From assembly GCA_963920665.1 (NCBI GenBank), contig OY987271.1:4652501-4716500 (forward strand): a stretch of DNA of 64,000 nt, read 5' to 3'. Position 1 is the first letter of the stretch. Each line of letters begins with the position of its first letter. Both the position numbers and the translations under genes were made by a program. Origin of the DNA: Straminergon stramineum (lineage: Eukaryota > Streptophyta > Bryopsida > Hypnales > Calliergonaceae). Positions 45,751 through 57,235 of this stretch are shown one piece after another. A model generated the notes under the pieces. It was given only the letters and a program-made list of their open reading frames with translations. It did not search any database and was not told the origin of the DNA.

Positions 45751-47380
45751 ACTCTTAGTAATCCTAACCTAATATATCCCATATGGGTTGTCTTACCTCT
45801 ACCACCATTCTTGTATATATTTCTTCTTCACTCCCCGCTCTGGATCATATGACCCGGCGTCTCCGAACCATGAGTTACTCTTCCCCGCAAGATATATTCT
45901 TAGCTCTCCGGAGCTATGTGAGGCCCATCTTCAGCGACTAGCTGATTGACGGGCTCAGCACGAGTTGCGGCCGTCTTGTGACGGCCATGTCGGGATTACT
46001 TGACCAGATGGCTTCTCAAGGAAACCAGTTCTGTTTGAGCTGAGACAAGCTCTCTAATGGTTTCTGTCGGCTTGTTTAAGCCCTGTGAGGATTATTTGAA
46101 CCCAAGGCTCCCTGAACCCCCCCGGCTCTGTTTGAGTGGAGACCGGCTCTCCACGGGTTGCTGCCGACTTGTTTAAGCCCTGTGAGGGTTACTTGAACCG
46201 AAGCCTTTCGAAGTCTCAGAGACTATTGGCTGATCCAAGGGCTACAGTACTGAAGTTATGTGAGAGATATATTTACTGAAGGCTTTTGAAGCCTTGTGAG
46301 AGAGCTCAGGAAGTTTCCACGGAAACTAATTGTGTGATGGATGATAGAGATCCCTTCTATGTAGGACGGAAGTGTAGATGTTCAACCTTGGTATATTGTG
46401 TGAGAAGGGGAGGTCTTGCACTATAGTTTGACATCCAATGAATGCACTTGATTTTTTTAAGCAAATGATTTGCAGGTTATCAAAAAGATCGATATCCACA
46501 ATGACTAGCGTATCCTTCTTGGGTTGAGGTGAGTAGCCGTGTTGGGGTAAAACATCTAGGTTAACCCAATGATTCTATTTTTAGTAAATAGTATTGTAAA
46601 TTCCCTCATTATGGTAGAAGATGCTAAATTCATGGATCACCTTTGTAGTATATTTTGACCATTATTTTCTTGTTGCTTATTCTTAATGTGAATTTTAGCA
46701 ATAAAAATGATGATATTTGAATTTGAGTTCACTAATGAAATGAAGCTTATCAAGTGTAGTTTCTAATGCAATTGGAAATTTTGAAATATTTATAAATTTC
46801 AATATTTTATAGCAATATGAACTTTCTATTGGGCCTATAACCATGGTTTATTGATTTTATAATTTTAGATTAATACAAGAAATTTGGTTTATACTTTATA
46901 CCACAATGTTATATACTAAATTATAAGTCTATGGTGAGAATTTCAGATTTCTTTATTTGATATGAATTTTCTTCATTTTTTTCTTAAAAAAACTCATAAT
47001 AATTTCAATTTTTTCTCAAAAAATTGAAATTTTTTAGGACTTGCAATAGACATATGACTTCAACTCTAAAAAATAGATATAAATTTTTTTCATTCATATC
47101 TAGTTGCAAAATGTCAACAAACAAAGTGATGGACAACAAGGCTTAAAATTAGTGGTCAATGCCTATCCTTCAAGGGTTAAGTGAATAGTAACATGTTTAA
47201 TTAGATGGATTTAAAAAATATCCATTTGTATAAATGAAGATATTGTAGGTTGACTATTGAATCTTTTTTATTTTGTGGAATTTTGTGTCAAATTTTTTTA
47301 AATTATATTTTAAAGTTCCCAAGCTTTTTTTACACTTCAATGAAATTTACAGCACCAAAGTGCTCAACCTTCTATCCAAG
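45751..47380. other. Intergenic DNA with a 97-bp tandem duplication and TTAA-element debris
   Basis: A GC-richer segment at about 45830-46310 contains a diverged tandem duplication of 97 bp (46031-46127 and 46128-46224), with the shared phrase CTTGTTTAAGCCCTGTGAGG. From about 46330 to 46530 the words of the 216-bp TTAA family reappear in degraded form. Another TTAACCC (near 46560) and AGGGTTAA (near 47173) may delimit a 620-bp relative. No gene is seen. Confidence 0.45.
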
Positions 47381-48284
47381 TACGTTACTGTAGTGCTTTG
47401 AGACGCAGACAGCTCACATTGGTCCAGATGATTGAACACGATTCAACAAACTCATGTAGGGCATGGAAACAGTACCCTGGTTGTGTTTCGATTAGGGTAG
47501 AGTTTTCCTTGCAGCGGGTTTAATTGTTGATTGATGTTGAACAACATGATTGCAAACTTCGTAGATAGTGATGCATTTCACAAAGAAAGCTTTTCAATGC
47601 TGAATGGAGATGTCCACACTCATTCAATATGCACGTAGTAACAATACAGATATGTAGCAATAGAGTCACAGTTTCTAATTTCTTTTCTGAAAGTACCGTA
47701 TGTTGAGATCTCAAGGCAATGAATCGTCTATTGTGAATCATGACCTCCATCGAGGTTGTCACAGAATGGCAAAGCATGCTAAATCATGAAGAACAACCAC
47801 AGATTTTTAACCTCTCTTGCCCTTGATATGACTCAGTAGGTACTTCTTCATAACCCAGCTTGCTTTGTCATTACCTAGTCCATAATTTATTGCCTCCGGA
47901 CTAGACCAAAGGGGAAGATGCTTTTGACAGAAGCTACCTGGAGGACGTTTGAGTAGCTCCCTCACAGGGAGGTAGCTAGGGTGGTACAAGGACAACAACC
48001 CTTTAGTGAAGCTGCTTATTTTAAACTAGTAGCTATGCTATAAGAGGCTTTTCCATGTACGACTAGAAAAATCAAACAAGGAAACCATAACCATGATGAA
48101 GAACCACTGTCTCTCTTTTCAGTGTTTTGTGTTTTAGACTGCGTCAACTTCAATTTTTCAAGTAATGTCGCCACTCAGACTTCTTCCCAGTAGCTTTTAT
48201 CGATGCAGAATCTCCCTTTCGGTCCAGAGCCAATCAATGAGTTAACTCTTCTCGATCCTACCCGGTATCCTGGTAGACTCCAGC

Positions 48285-48291
48285 TATAAAT
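48285..48291 (+). promoter_or_regulatory. TATA box of kinase gene B
   Basis: TATAAAT lies 123 bases before the ATG at 48408, identical in sequence and spacing to copy 1. Confidence 0.6.
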
Positions 48292-48407
48292 TGGTTACCT
48301 TCCAACGTAAAAACTGATTGATTGTTTCTATCTACCGTTGTAAGTTGATCGACAGCTCAATTGCACATGATGGGTTTGCAGGTTGCAATTGAGACAGTGA
48401 GACCCCA

Positions 48408-50120
48408 ATGGCAGACGAAAATTTCGTGGACCTCGTAAGAGCTACTGTACACACGTTAGAAGACCTCTTTGGAGGCAACGAGACCAACACTCAAATCTAC
48501 ACCGAGCAATGCAGGGCGATGGTGCACGGATTCGTGCAAGTCCGCAACAGCATGCCCACCTTGTTAGAAGCCGCGGATGGCCATTGTTCTGCCCAGATTT
48601 TCAAGGAGCTTTTTCGTCTGGCCAGCGGAGCTATCCGAATCCTGAGGCTGTGCTGCGAGGAGCAAACATGGTTACAAGCAATCATCCTGCTCAAAGTCCA
48701 TACTCGAGACGGTCCCAAATGGTCCACCTTCGAAACGCTTCTCGACGAGCTCGACTGGTGCATCAACATCTTCCGAGGCAACATCGATGCCTCAGCATCC
48801 ACTCGAATCCAGGTGGGCAGATTGACCCACAGAGATATAGAGACATTGGTGAGGTCCGATGAGGAGATTCTGAGACAAAAGCTTCGGGATGCAGCTAGAT
48901 CTGGAAATTCGCAAGAGGTTTCGATTGCGAATTTTCTGCTAGCACGTCTAGATGTGAGTAATGGACAACCTTTGAACCCGAATTGCAGGTGCATCCAGCA
49001 AATGACTTGCTCGCAACCCCAATACAAGGAGACTGAACCGTTGATCCATCTGATCGAGGGCCCTGATCTGGAGGCGCGAACCCCCAGGCTCTTCGACGAT
49101 GGCGAGATTTCGTCCGTCTCGAGAAACTTGACCTGGTTTGGAATCAATGTAGCTGAAAAGGCTTTCCGAAAAGGTGACTATAACATTCGAAAACGGTGGG
49201 AAAATGAAGCCCACATCATGGCCACGTTGACCCACCCTAACGTGGTTTCCTTCATCGGTTGCTCGGATGGTGAAGAAGGACCTGCAATCATCATGGAGTG
49301 TGAGGATCAATCTCTGCAAGACTATATCAATGATCTCCAAGCTGCGGAACAGGCGCTTCGGTATTTGCAAACCCCAGCTGAGAGGAGGCGAAGAGCAACG
49401 CCGCTTCTGGAGCCTGTGGTTGCAGTGGATCTTCTCACTCAAATTGCCTCAGGCATGGCGTATCTCCATAGCCAAGATGTCGCCCACCTTGACCTCAAAC
49501 TTGCGAATCTGCTCATCACGTCCCATACGGAGTACAATTTTCTCCACCTCATGATCGCCGACTTTGGGCATTCGGTTCGATTGAAAGGAGTGAGCGGCAA
49601 GATTCTGAAACCGTTAGGAGCGAATCATGGCACGACCGTGTATCGCGCTCCGGAGCTATTTCATGCGGGTAGGAGGGTGTGTTTTAAAGCTGCTGATGTG
49701 TGCAGCTTTGGGTTTACTGCGTGGGCGATTCTCCACTGCCATGAACCTAGACTGAAAATCCTCCACTACGATGAAGAAGAAGAGGAACCTCGGGTGAAAT
49801 TAGTGAGACTATCCGGCCCATGTTACTATGATGCGCTCGTCGCAGGAAGGAGATTAGGGTTTCATGATACGATTCCAGAGGAGTTGCAATATCTCGTTGA
49901 GCGCTGTTGGGAAACCAATCCCGACAAGCGGCCTCCGTTTTCAGAGATCTACTGGTTTTTGCAGTCTTTCAAGGCGAAGCTGCTGGGCAGTCATGTGCCG
50001 CTGGTTCCGTTGCAGCCGAGGACGTCAAATCGGAGGAGCCGGATCCGTTTCTGGCCAGGACTGTTGTGCTTGGGTTCAAGGCAGGGCGAATTTGATGAAC
50101 AGCATGATGAAATTGTGTGA
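48408..50120 (+). CDS. Non-RD protein kinase B with N-terminal helical domain
   Basis: This 570-codon paralogue of the kinase at 40036 is intact and intronless. By eye there are about 20 substitutions in the first 215 residues against about 18 in the following 335, so the N-terminal domain has changed about twice as fast as the kinase domain. The catalytic set is kept: VAEK lysine, helix C Glu, HLDLKLANLL, DFG, APE and the final Arg. The HRD arginine is again Leu and a glycine loop is again missing, so these are fixed traits of the pair. Between the two domains (around residues 219-230) copy B has a different and two-residue-longer segment (PDLEARTPRLFD against LVVGPRVSFK). The partner or substrate is unknown. 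A signalling or immune role is inference. Confidence 0.88.
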   Translation: MADENFVDLVRATVHTLEDLFGGNETNTQIYTEQCRAMVHGFVQVRNSMPTLLEAADGHCSAQIFKELFRLASGAIRILRLCCEEQTWLQAIILLKVHTRDGPKWSTFETLLDELDWCINIFRGNIDASASTRIQVGRLTHRDIETLVRSDEEILRQKLRDAARSGNSQEVSIANFLLARLDVSNGQPLNPNCRCIQQMTCSQPQYKETEPLIHLIEGPDLEARTPRLFDDGEISSVSRNLTWFGINVAEKAFRKGDYNIRKRWENEAHIMATLTHPNVVSFIGCSDGEEGPAIIMECEDQSLQDYINDLQAAEQALRYLQTPAERRRRATPLLEPVVAVDLLTQIASGMAYLHSQDVAHLDLKLANLLITSHTEYNFLHLMIADFGHSVRLKGVSGKILKPLGANHGTTVYRAPELFHAGRRVCFKAADVCSFGFTAWAILHCHEPRLKILHYDEEEEEPRVKLVRLSGPCYYDALVAGRRLGFHDTIPEELQYLVERCWETNPDKRPPFSEIYWFLQSFKAKLLGSHVPLVPLQPRTSNRRSRIRFWPGLLCLGSRQGEFDEQHDEIV

Positions 50121-51603
50121 ACATTCATGAAAGTTTGTGAACGTTCATGTTTCAAGATCGAGGATCGTGATTAGGGCAAGCTGATCTTGACTCCATCTGC
50201 GAACTGTTCTAACATTTTAATCTCCGATTCGGAGTAGCTTGGATCAGCTTGGAATTGGATCCAATTTGGAGAAGAGTTGCAGCGGATCCCTGAAAATGTT
50301 CGTAGCTGATTGATTTTCCCTACTCAGGCATAAGGATTTACTTAACCCTGACTCACCGTTGATAATTGTCTCAGATTTGCTACTTTTGCGAAATATACTC
50401 GTTTATTTCATAAGGTGTGAAAAAAGGTGCAAGCCCAGTTATATGGGCTAGAAAACTTTTGGAGGCTTGAGAAGGGTTTTGTTCAGTGATTTGTTCTGCT
50501 GATGCTTTTGCTTTGCTTTTTGCAGGTATGAGTTGGTTGGGAAGTGCGCAGCAGCACTCTGAAACTTCAAAATGCACTACGGTGAAGCAACTCCGAGAAA
50601 TTCGGAGAGCAAGACATAATTCTTTCGATTCAGCACGCTTTGCTCATCACTGCTGTCGGACACTTGATCTGTTCCTTAACCTTCGAGGTAGCTCCACAAT
50701 ACAGTCAAGGAAGTATGCCTAAGAGCGACCCCTGCCGAATTACGTCACAGTTCACAATGCACCTTGTCTTCATTTCATAACCGAAATCTAGGGTTGTCAT
50801 CTTCCCTTATGCTTGTGGCACAAACCCTCGTATGACTATCCTAGATTTAGGTCAAGGAATAGAGAGAGGATGTACATTGTGACGCAACTAGGTGGCAATA
50901 GCAGCGAGGAGTAATTCCCGCAGAGAAATGCATCCACTTAAACCATCATGACCACAAGTTTAGTGCTGGTTTTGGATGTGGGGAGAACACACGACATTTT
51001 TCCACTACTTGATTCAAAGGAACCATTCTCCACAACGATAATTAGTTTATGTGGAGAGATTCGATTGATGGAGAATTGAACAGAGTGAAGGGGATAGTGG
51101 AACAATCAGTTGATCAGAAAAGAATTTGTAGGTGTCTAAGAAATACCCAAGTCTGCAAAATGATTATGAATGCGGACAGAAGGATTCTTATTACGAGATA
51201 GGAACTGTCAAGCTCTATTCAGTGGCACAAGCCAAGGAAATGATATCATATCCAAAGTGCGAAGACAGACAGGCATTTCTCTAGCTCCTCAATCTTTCCT
51301 TTTGCGTCTTGCAGCTCTGCATTTCCAGTATTTGCTACTTCTTCAAGTCCTCCACTTGATCTAACTCCCCATGATTTGTTCTGATGAGTTTTAAAGTTGA
51401 GAGAATGATGAATCTCAAATGGGCTGAATACTGCACTCATGTTCCATTTTAAAGGGGGGGGGGGGGAAGTTCCAGTTTATTGCCAAAAAGTGAGATTAGA
51501 GGCAACCAGTATCCTCGGGGAGTCAAGCTGTCAAGGGATCCAAAGTCCTTGAAAGCCCAAAGCGCACGCAGCCATCAGTAGCTGGTTATACCCTACCCAT
51601 TAA

Positions 51604-51825
51604 CCCTTGAATGCCGGGCTGGTGACCGTGGAAATCAGGCATTTTGGAATTGTGTGACACCATCTACTTTACAAAAATAAAAAATAATCATTGGGAGTCA
51701 AACTACTGTAGAAGATCTTCCCTTTCCACCCCTAATTTCGAGGATGAATAGTTGCACTTTTGTCCTACAGAGGAGAATTCCTTGTCATTCATCGGACAGA
51801 AAACGTTTGCTTCATCATTTAGGGG
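51604..51825 (-). mobile_element. 216-bp-class TTAA element, copy 4 (222 bp, reversed)
   Basis: Flanked by TTAA at 51600-51603 and 51826-51829. It begins CCCTTGAATGCCGGGCTGG and ends CATCATTTAGGGG, giving inverted ends of about 10 bp with mismatches. It is the reverse complement of the family members near 7.1-7.6 kb and 37.1 kb. The equivalent place in copy 1 (43354) has no insert. Confidence 0.8.
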
Positions 51826-51863
51826 TTAATCGAAGGTAGGAGGTCTATAAATTGTCCCTTTAA

Positions 51864-52429
51864 CCCCTACAAGACCAAGTGTCCTTTTAGTGTGGGCAAG
51901 AAATCTTATGTAGGCTCCTACAAAGACATTTTTAGTCAGATGTTCATGAAATTTGGATATAATGTGTTGCTATGTATCCCCTTCTTGAAAATCTAATTTT
52001 TTTTTGATCGGGTGCCCAGATCAAAAGTTATGTTGCCCTAAACTTTGTAGGCAGCTTGGGCAGCATGTGCAAAACTCTTCCTATGATTTTGAAATTTGGC
52101 GGGTGTGTAGCTTACAGGATCCAAGATGCAAATGTCAAAAAAACAACATATTTGGTGTAAGAATCTCATTCTAGAAGGAGTTAAAGTTTACAGGCCATGT
52201 CAGGCAAGGTTGGAAAAAAACTTTTTCACCTAACTTCAAACTTTATAATCTTTCAATCCGTGCAGTCAAAGTTTCTAAAAAAATTTCCACATGTTCCCAA
52301 AGAAGTCTAGTACAAATTTGTTCGGTTGAATTTTGAAAAAAAAACTTTTTTTCCATTTTTTTCTTTTTGCCCTAAAAAGTGGCAGTTTTTGACAATTTCT
52401 GCCCAAAATGTGCCTTGGTCCTTTAGGGG
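51864..52429. mobile_element. 566-bp TTAA element
   Basis: Flanked by TTAA at 51860-51863 and 52430-52433. The inverted ends are CCCCTACAAGACCAAG and, from the other side, CCCCTAAAGGACCAAG (14 of 16 match). The empty site is preserved at 43378-43381 in copy 1. There is no coding frame. Confidence 0.85.
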
Positions 52430-52510
52430 TTAATCCTACCTACTTCATCAACCTCAATAGGGATAGTAATAGATATTTCAAGGAACATAGTACTCATTCC
52501 AAAATAGAGG

Positions 52511-53560
52511 ACTCAAGAAGAAAATGAGTGTTTTTCAACTACAAAGAGCAATTGATTTTTTAGTTGAATGGGACATTTGTGATAGAAGCTAATTTGGGGA
52601 GTTGCAATTGTTGTGGACAAGTTGTTCTTGGAATTGTAGTTGTAAAGGATAATGGGTTGTTTCTCATCCAATAACCTAGTTGGACCTTCATTGATGTACT
52701 TTTTGATGTCGATGCCTATATGGCATTGACTACCACATAGATTTTGTAGTTTTGTAGATTTTGAAATTCTAATCTCAATGAAATCTAGATTTCAAAATTT
52801 CAAATGAACCTCCTTTTTAGATTTCAAAGGTTCAACAATTTTTTTGACATTTTTTTCAACACAAGTCTCAACATTTAAGTGTTACAAAATTAGATGTCCT
52901 CAAATTCGAAATACTTCAACAATTATTCAACACTAAAGTGTTGCAAACAATGTTGAATTCTTTTTTTTGACATCTTAGTGTTCAAGAAATTGTCAAAAAT
53001 ATCTAATGTCTAAAAGAGTATAAAAAAGAGTGGCAAAAAGGGTGTCCAAAAAAGTGTTGGAAAAAATGTTGGAAAAAATGTCCAAATAAAATGTGCTTGG
53101 CTTTAAGAATTCAAAACTAATTCCTTTGAGGTCCAAAAGATACAAAACAACTCGATAGTTCATGACGCATATCTTTTGCCTATTAGGAATATTCAATTGA
53201 AAAATATTTGAGGTATTTTACACCTTGAAAAAAGAGATCAATAATGCAAGAAATGCTAAATAAACACATCATTTTGTATACTGAGTATAAGTTAATAGAA
53301 ATTATAAGCATATGTGAGCAACTCAAGTAGTCTTAAGAAGTTTTTGTTTTTTTGCTAAATTAATTGACACTCTTATTCACATTCTTTTTTAGAACTTCTT
53401 TAGACGATCTTTTCAACATATCAAGTTCAATATTTTATCAACACTAAATCAATGACAACTGAGTTAATTTCTGACATTTTTTTGATACCTTAGCATCGAA
53501 AAACTATAAAAAAAAATGAAAAAAGTGTCAAAAACAACACCTTTTTTTCGGTAGTGCAAC
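52511..53560. other. AT-rich intergenic DNA, no gene recognised
   Basis: Low-complexity sequence with repeated words such as AAAAGTGT and AATGTC(C/A)AAA; no gene or defined element is seen. Confidence 0.5.
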
Positions 53561-55695
53561 CGAACCAGTCAACGTAATGAAGCGAACGGGGGAAGTGAAT
53601 CATGTGATATTACAGAAGGTGATATTAGCGAGGTCACAGTGCATCAACCATACCCAGGGCATACTGTTCCGCCAAGTTTTTGAGAGCTTCATCAGATGTA
53701 TCGTTTTCCTCCAAACGATTTGCACTTGCAGTTGAAGGTACTGGAGTAGGTATTGTATCTATTCTTCATGCGCAATCAGGTGCTGTTCCATGTTCTTTTT
53801 CTGCTTTTAAATTTGAGAGAGGAAATCTTCTCGACAGATTTTGGTGTTCTGCGTATCTTTTCACTGGGAGGTTAAATTAAATCTCATAGTTATGTCGATT
53901 GAGGAGTTCTTTGCAGTCCAATTTTCCACATCCTTCAGGTAAGGCTTTTATCGTATCAATTTTTGTTGTTGCGATTATTGGACAAAACGCCCACGGTTCG
54001 ATAATTATGCGACTGGTTTGTTGTTTGGAGTGCGACAAGTCGAGCTTTAGGTTTTGAGATTATGCTCTGAAACTTTTTACAGCTTGCGGTTTCATTTTTA
54101 GTTTTATCGCAAATTCCTGATTTGCGTCTGGGAGAGGCTTAAACCCTGGAACAGACAAATCTGCGGTGTGAGATGAGAGAACTATCCCCTGAAAGGAGAC
54201 GCCCCCCTCCCTGGCTCCTTCCGACTCAATAAAACGCCCGCCGTCGATCTCACTTTAAAGACTGGGCCAATCAAGCTTGTGGCCTTCTGTGGTGGTTGTT
54301 TCTTTCTGGAGAGATCCTCCTGGTGGGAGCGTAGCATAGAGTCTCTTCTTCTTCTGCTACTTGGCAGGGTCATTCGGTGCCAAGGTTTGCTCATAGCTTC
54401 TGCTTTCGTGGTCATTTTGAGTCTGGATTTCTGTCTTGGAGATTCAAGGATTTGCGAGTTTTTGGCCATTTCTGAAAGAGTCTTGCCATTTCTTGTAGCG
54501 CGATCAAGGAGATTTTGCTATTTCTGAAGGAGGCTTGCCGATCCGAGAGCTTGGTGTTCACAATTGGGATCGCATTTTGTAAAATTTGGGATTGACCATT
54601 TCGTGTCGAAATTGACCACACACCCATCCACCATGCCGTCGATTTAAAATTTGAAAAAAAAACAGTCGCCGTTGATCAGCGCTGCGCGGTGAGAGATTTC
54701 GGTCGTCTGCAGAAATTAGGGTTTAGGGTTCGTCTCTCGCCTCTGAAATGGTTCATAATCTCGATTTGGTTTAGAGTTCAGTCACAGGGACGAAGAAGAC
54801 TGATTGTTGCTGCGTCGCTGTATTAACAATGGATGGCAGAGTGCGCCAGCAGTGAAAGTTGTGAAATCAAGGCTTCCAGAGGTGCAGCATCTCGGGGATG
54901 TGAGGAAACTCAAGAGGAACTATATTGGAGAAGACGTGGATCTGCTCGAGGGCGAGTTCCCTTGTCAAGATCTAAGTTGCATGGGCAAACGAGAAGGGTA
55001 TGTTTTAGGTCTACATTCTACTGTCCATCCTCCCAACGAAAGTGCATTAGAATCTGTGCTATGGAATTGATAGTGGCTGTGTCGATTATGGTGCAGCAGT
55101 ATTGCGGTTCTTTCTGATGGAGAGGTTGTTCGCATTTGCATCGAGGGTTGCAGACTGGATAAGAAAAGGTGGATGAGAGTGCGAGTAGTGTTATGCAAGG
55201 TCCCTATTAGAGTTTGGTTTCATTTTCTTCCGTATGTTTTTTCAGATTGATTGTGGGTTGAGCCAGAAGTTGGAATGGTGGGACGAGAAGTTGCGAAGTG
55301 AAGGACAGCGAAGTGATACGCCGGTCTACGCCGGTCACAAGAGGTGCTTCGAATTCATTTAGTTAGAGCAACGGAATAAAACCGTTTCGTTCCGTTCTCC
55401 GATTTCTAGTTCAGTAGTAACAGGAACATTTTTTAGTCTGTGTGTGTGTACTTACAGCTTAAGAACAGGGTCTTTAATATCAGAATCCGAAAATACGCAG
55501 TCAAAATTCGCCATTGGAAAATGGAATGAATCTGAAGATACTGTGTTCGGTAACCCTGATTTAGAGTCTTCACTTCGGGCAAAACTTATTTTCGATTTTC
55601 ACATTACAAAGTACTCAAGAATTGGAGTGAGTAACTGGAATTTTAAGCTCCGTAACGGATTTGCTGGACAGATTCAAGAGTAGGTGGAAATCCAG
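53560..55695 (+). promoter_or_regulatory. Upstream and leader region of the prenyltransferase alpha gene
   Basis: The region is GC-richer than its left neighbour. A double telo-box (TTAGGGTTTAGGGTT, 54718-54732) is typical of the promoter or leader of plant housekeeping genes and suggests transcription starting near 54.6-54.8 kb. Several short overlapping frames (for example at 54804 and 55444) precede the real ATG at 55696. They would act as upstream open frames if the leader is unspliced, or be removed if it contains an intron. I cannot assign splice sites with confidence. Confidence 0.4.
53634..53720 (-). pseudogene. Possible orphan C-terminal coding fragment
   Basis: Read on the minus strand, an acidic, well-formed peptide ending EALKNLAEQYALGMVDAL runs into a TGA at 53636-53634. 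An in-frame stop lies upstream near 53772, and acceptor-like CAG sites lie between. It looks like the last exon of a gene, but I find no other exons upstream on that strand, so it is a fragment or chance. I do not recognise the family. Confidence 0.25.
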
Positions 55696-57235
55696 ATGGA
55701 AGAGGGCGAAGCCGAATCAGGTTTCGATTGGACAGATGTGGAGCCGATTCCTCAGGACGATGGCCCGCGGCCAGTGGTCGCCATTGCTTACACGGACTCC
55801 TTCCGAGAGGCGATGGACCGGTTTCGTGCTATCCTTGCCAAGGATGAACGAAGTCCTCGTGCATTGGAGCTGACCAGCGATGTCATTGCACTTAATGCTG
55901 CAAATTACACAGTAATTACTGTCACTACTTCATGTTTAGGTTCAGCTACAGACATGCATGCTTTGTGATCTTTCTTTATCTTCTCTCATCGTTATTAAAA
56001 TTGTAGGGGAACATGTGAATTATCTCTAATGTATAAAAATCCTTGCTAACTCTACTTAGTGGGGATACAGGTGTGGCATTTCAGACGACTTGTGCTCGAG
56101 GCTTTGGGCGACGACTTGCTGAAGGAGCTTGACTTTCTTAATGCTATTGCAGAAGGCAATCACAAGAACTATCAGATTTGGTAATCCTTTTTACCCCTCT
56201 AGTCCGTGAGTTTTGTTCAACTTTTAGATCTTGAAATCGGTTTGTTCATCTTTTGTGGTAGAGAATATTGACAATTTGATCGAGTTAATGCCACTGTGTA
56301 CATAGATTTGTTAGTTCTCTTAGGCCGACTTCGTCTGATCGGTGCAGGCATCATCGGCGATGGGTGGTTCAGAAGTTAGGCAAGGATGCTGTCTATAAAG
56401 AATTACAATTTACGGCAGATGCACTTGAAGATGATCCGAAAAATTATCATGCTTGGTCTCATCGTCAGGTATGCTTGCGTCGTATAATTTTTTCTTGCTT
56501 CGTATCTGTTGCTTAAAGTATGGTGGCTTGGTGTGGTCTATCACTTGTAGGTGCTTTCAGATGCTCAAAGGAATGTTTGGTGGTTTTGCAGTGGCTACTG
56601 CAGGAGCTGGAAGAGTGGCAGTGGGAACTGGACTACTGTTCCAAGCTCTTGAAGGAGGATTCTGCAAATAATTCTGCTTGGAATCAGGTATAAAGTGCCT
56701 GCATTAGCACCTCGGAATGTCGAATGAAGTTCAAGTTTTTGATATTTGAAACATGCGCTAGGTCAGTTTTTGATCATGTGGCATGTATCTGCAGAGGTTT
56801 TTTGTCGTCAGCCGATGTCCATCTTTAGGGGGGTTGCGAAAAATGAGGGATTCGGAAGTCAGTTTTTGTATTGACGCCATCAAACAGATGCCGACGAATG
56901 AGAGCCCCTGGAGGTACCTCAAGGGGTTGTTCACGGACGACCAACTTGCCTTTGCTAGAGATCCTTCAGTAAGTGAAGCATGTATATCTGAAATAGTGAA
57001 AAATCCGAACACTGTACCAGCACTTGGTTTCTTGTTAGATCTAGTGAGTGCTGGATTCCTGCCAACATCCGGTCAGAGGGAGATGTTGCGGAAGGTGTTG
57101 CCGATGTGGGCGACTCCTTCTGAGCTGGCTGCTGCTGTATGCATCAGACTTGAAGAAGTCGATGCTATGCGTTGTCAGTACTGGGCCTGGAGAAGGTCCC
57201 TGCTCCCACTTTCTGTGGCAGTTCCCGGAACATAA
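55696..57235 (+). CDS. FTA: Protein farnesyl/geranylgeranyltransferase type I alpha subunit, 5 exons
   Basis: Exons are 55696-55911, 56071-56180, 56348-56468, 56592-56687 and 56795-57235, all with GT-AG borders and matching phases. They give 984 nt and 327 aa, almost exactly the plant length (Arabidopsis PLURIPETALA is 326). Five prenyltransferase-alpha repeats are visible: NYTVWHFRR at 70, NYQIWHHRRW at 105, [10 protein letters not shown] at 141, NNSAWNQR at 175 and NESPWRYL at 216. The alpha subunit is known to pair with either of two beta subunits to attach farnesyl or geranylgeranyl groups to CaaX proteins in the cytosol. In plants this affects meristem size and abscisic acid responses. 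A GTG at 55684 would extend the frame but ATG 55696 matches the family N-terminus. The gene looks intact. Confidence 0.95.

Larger units (their letters stand above)
47381..52510 (+). repeat. Segmental duplication, copy 2 (kinase B)
   Basis: Direct copy of 39052-43460, offset by about 8.35 kb. Similarity begins just before GTGCTTTGAGACGCAGACAG and ends near TAATAGATATTTC(A/G)AGGAACA. Two TTAA elements (222 and 566 bp) were added in its 3' part after the duplication. Confidence 0.85.
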
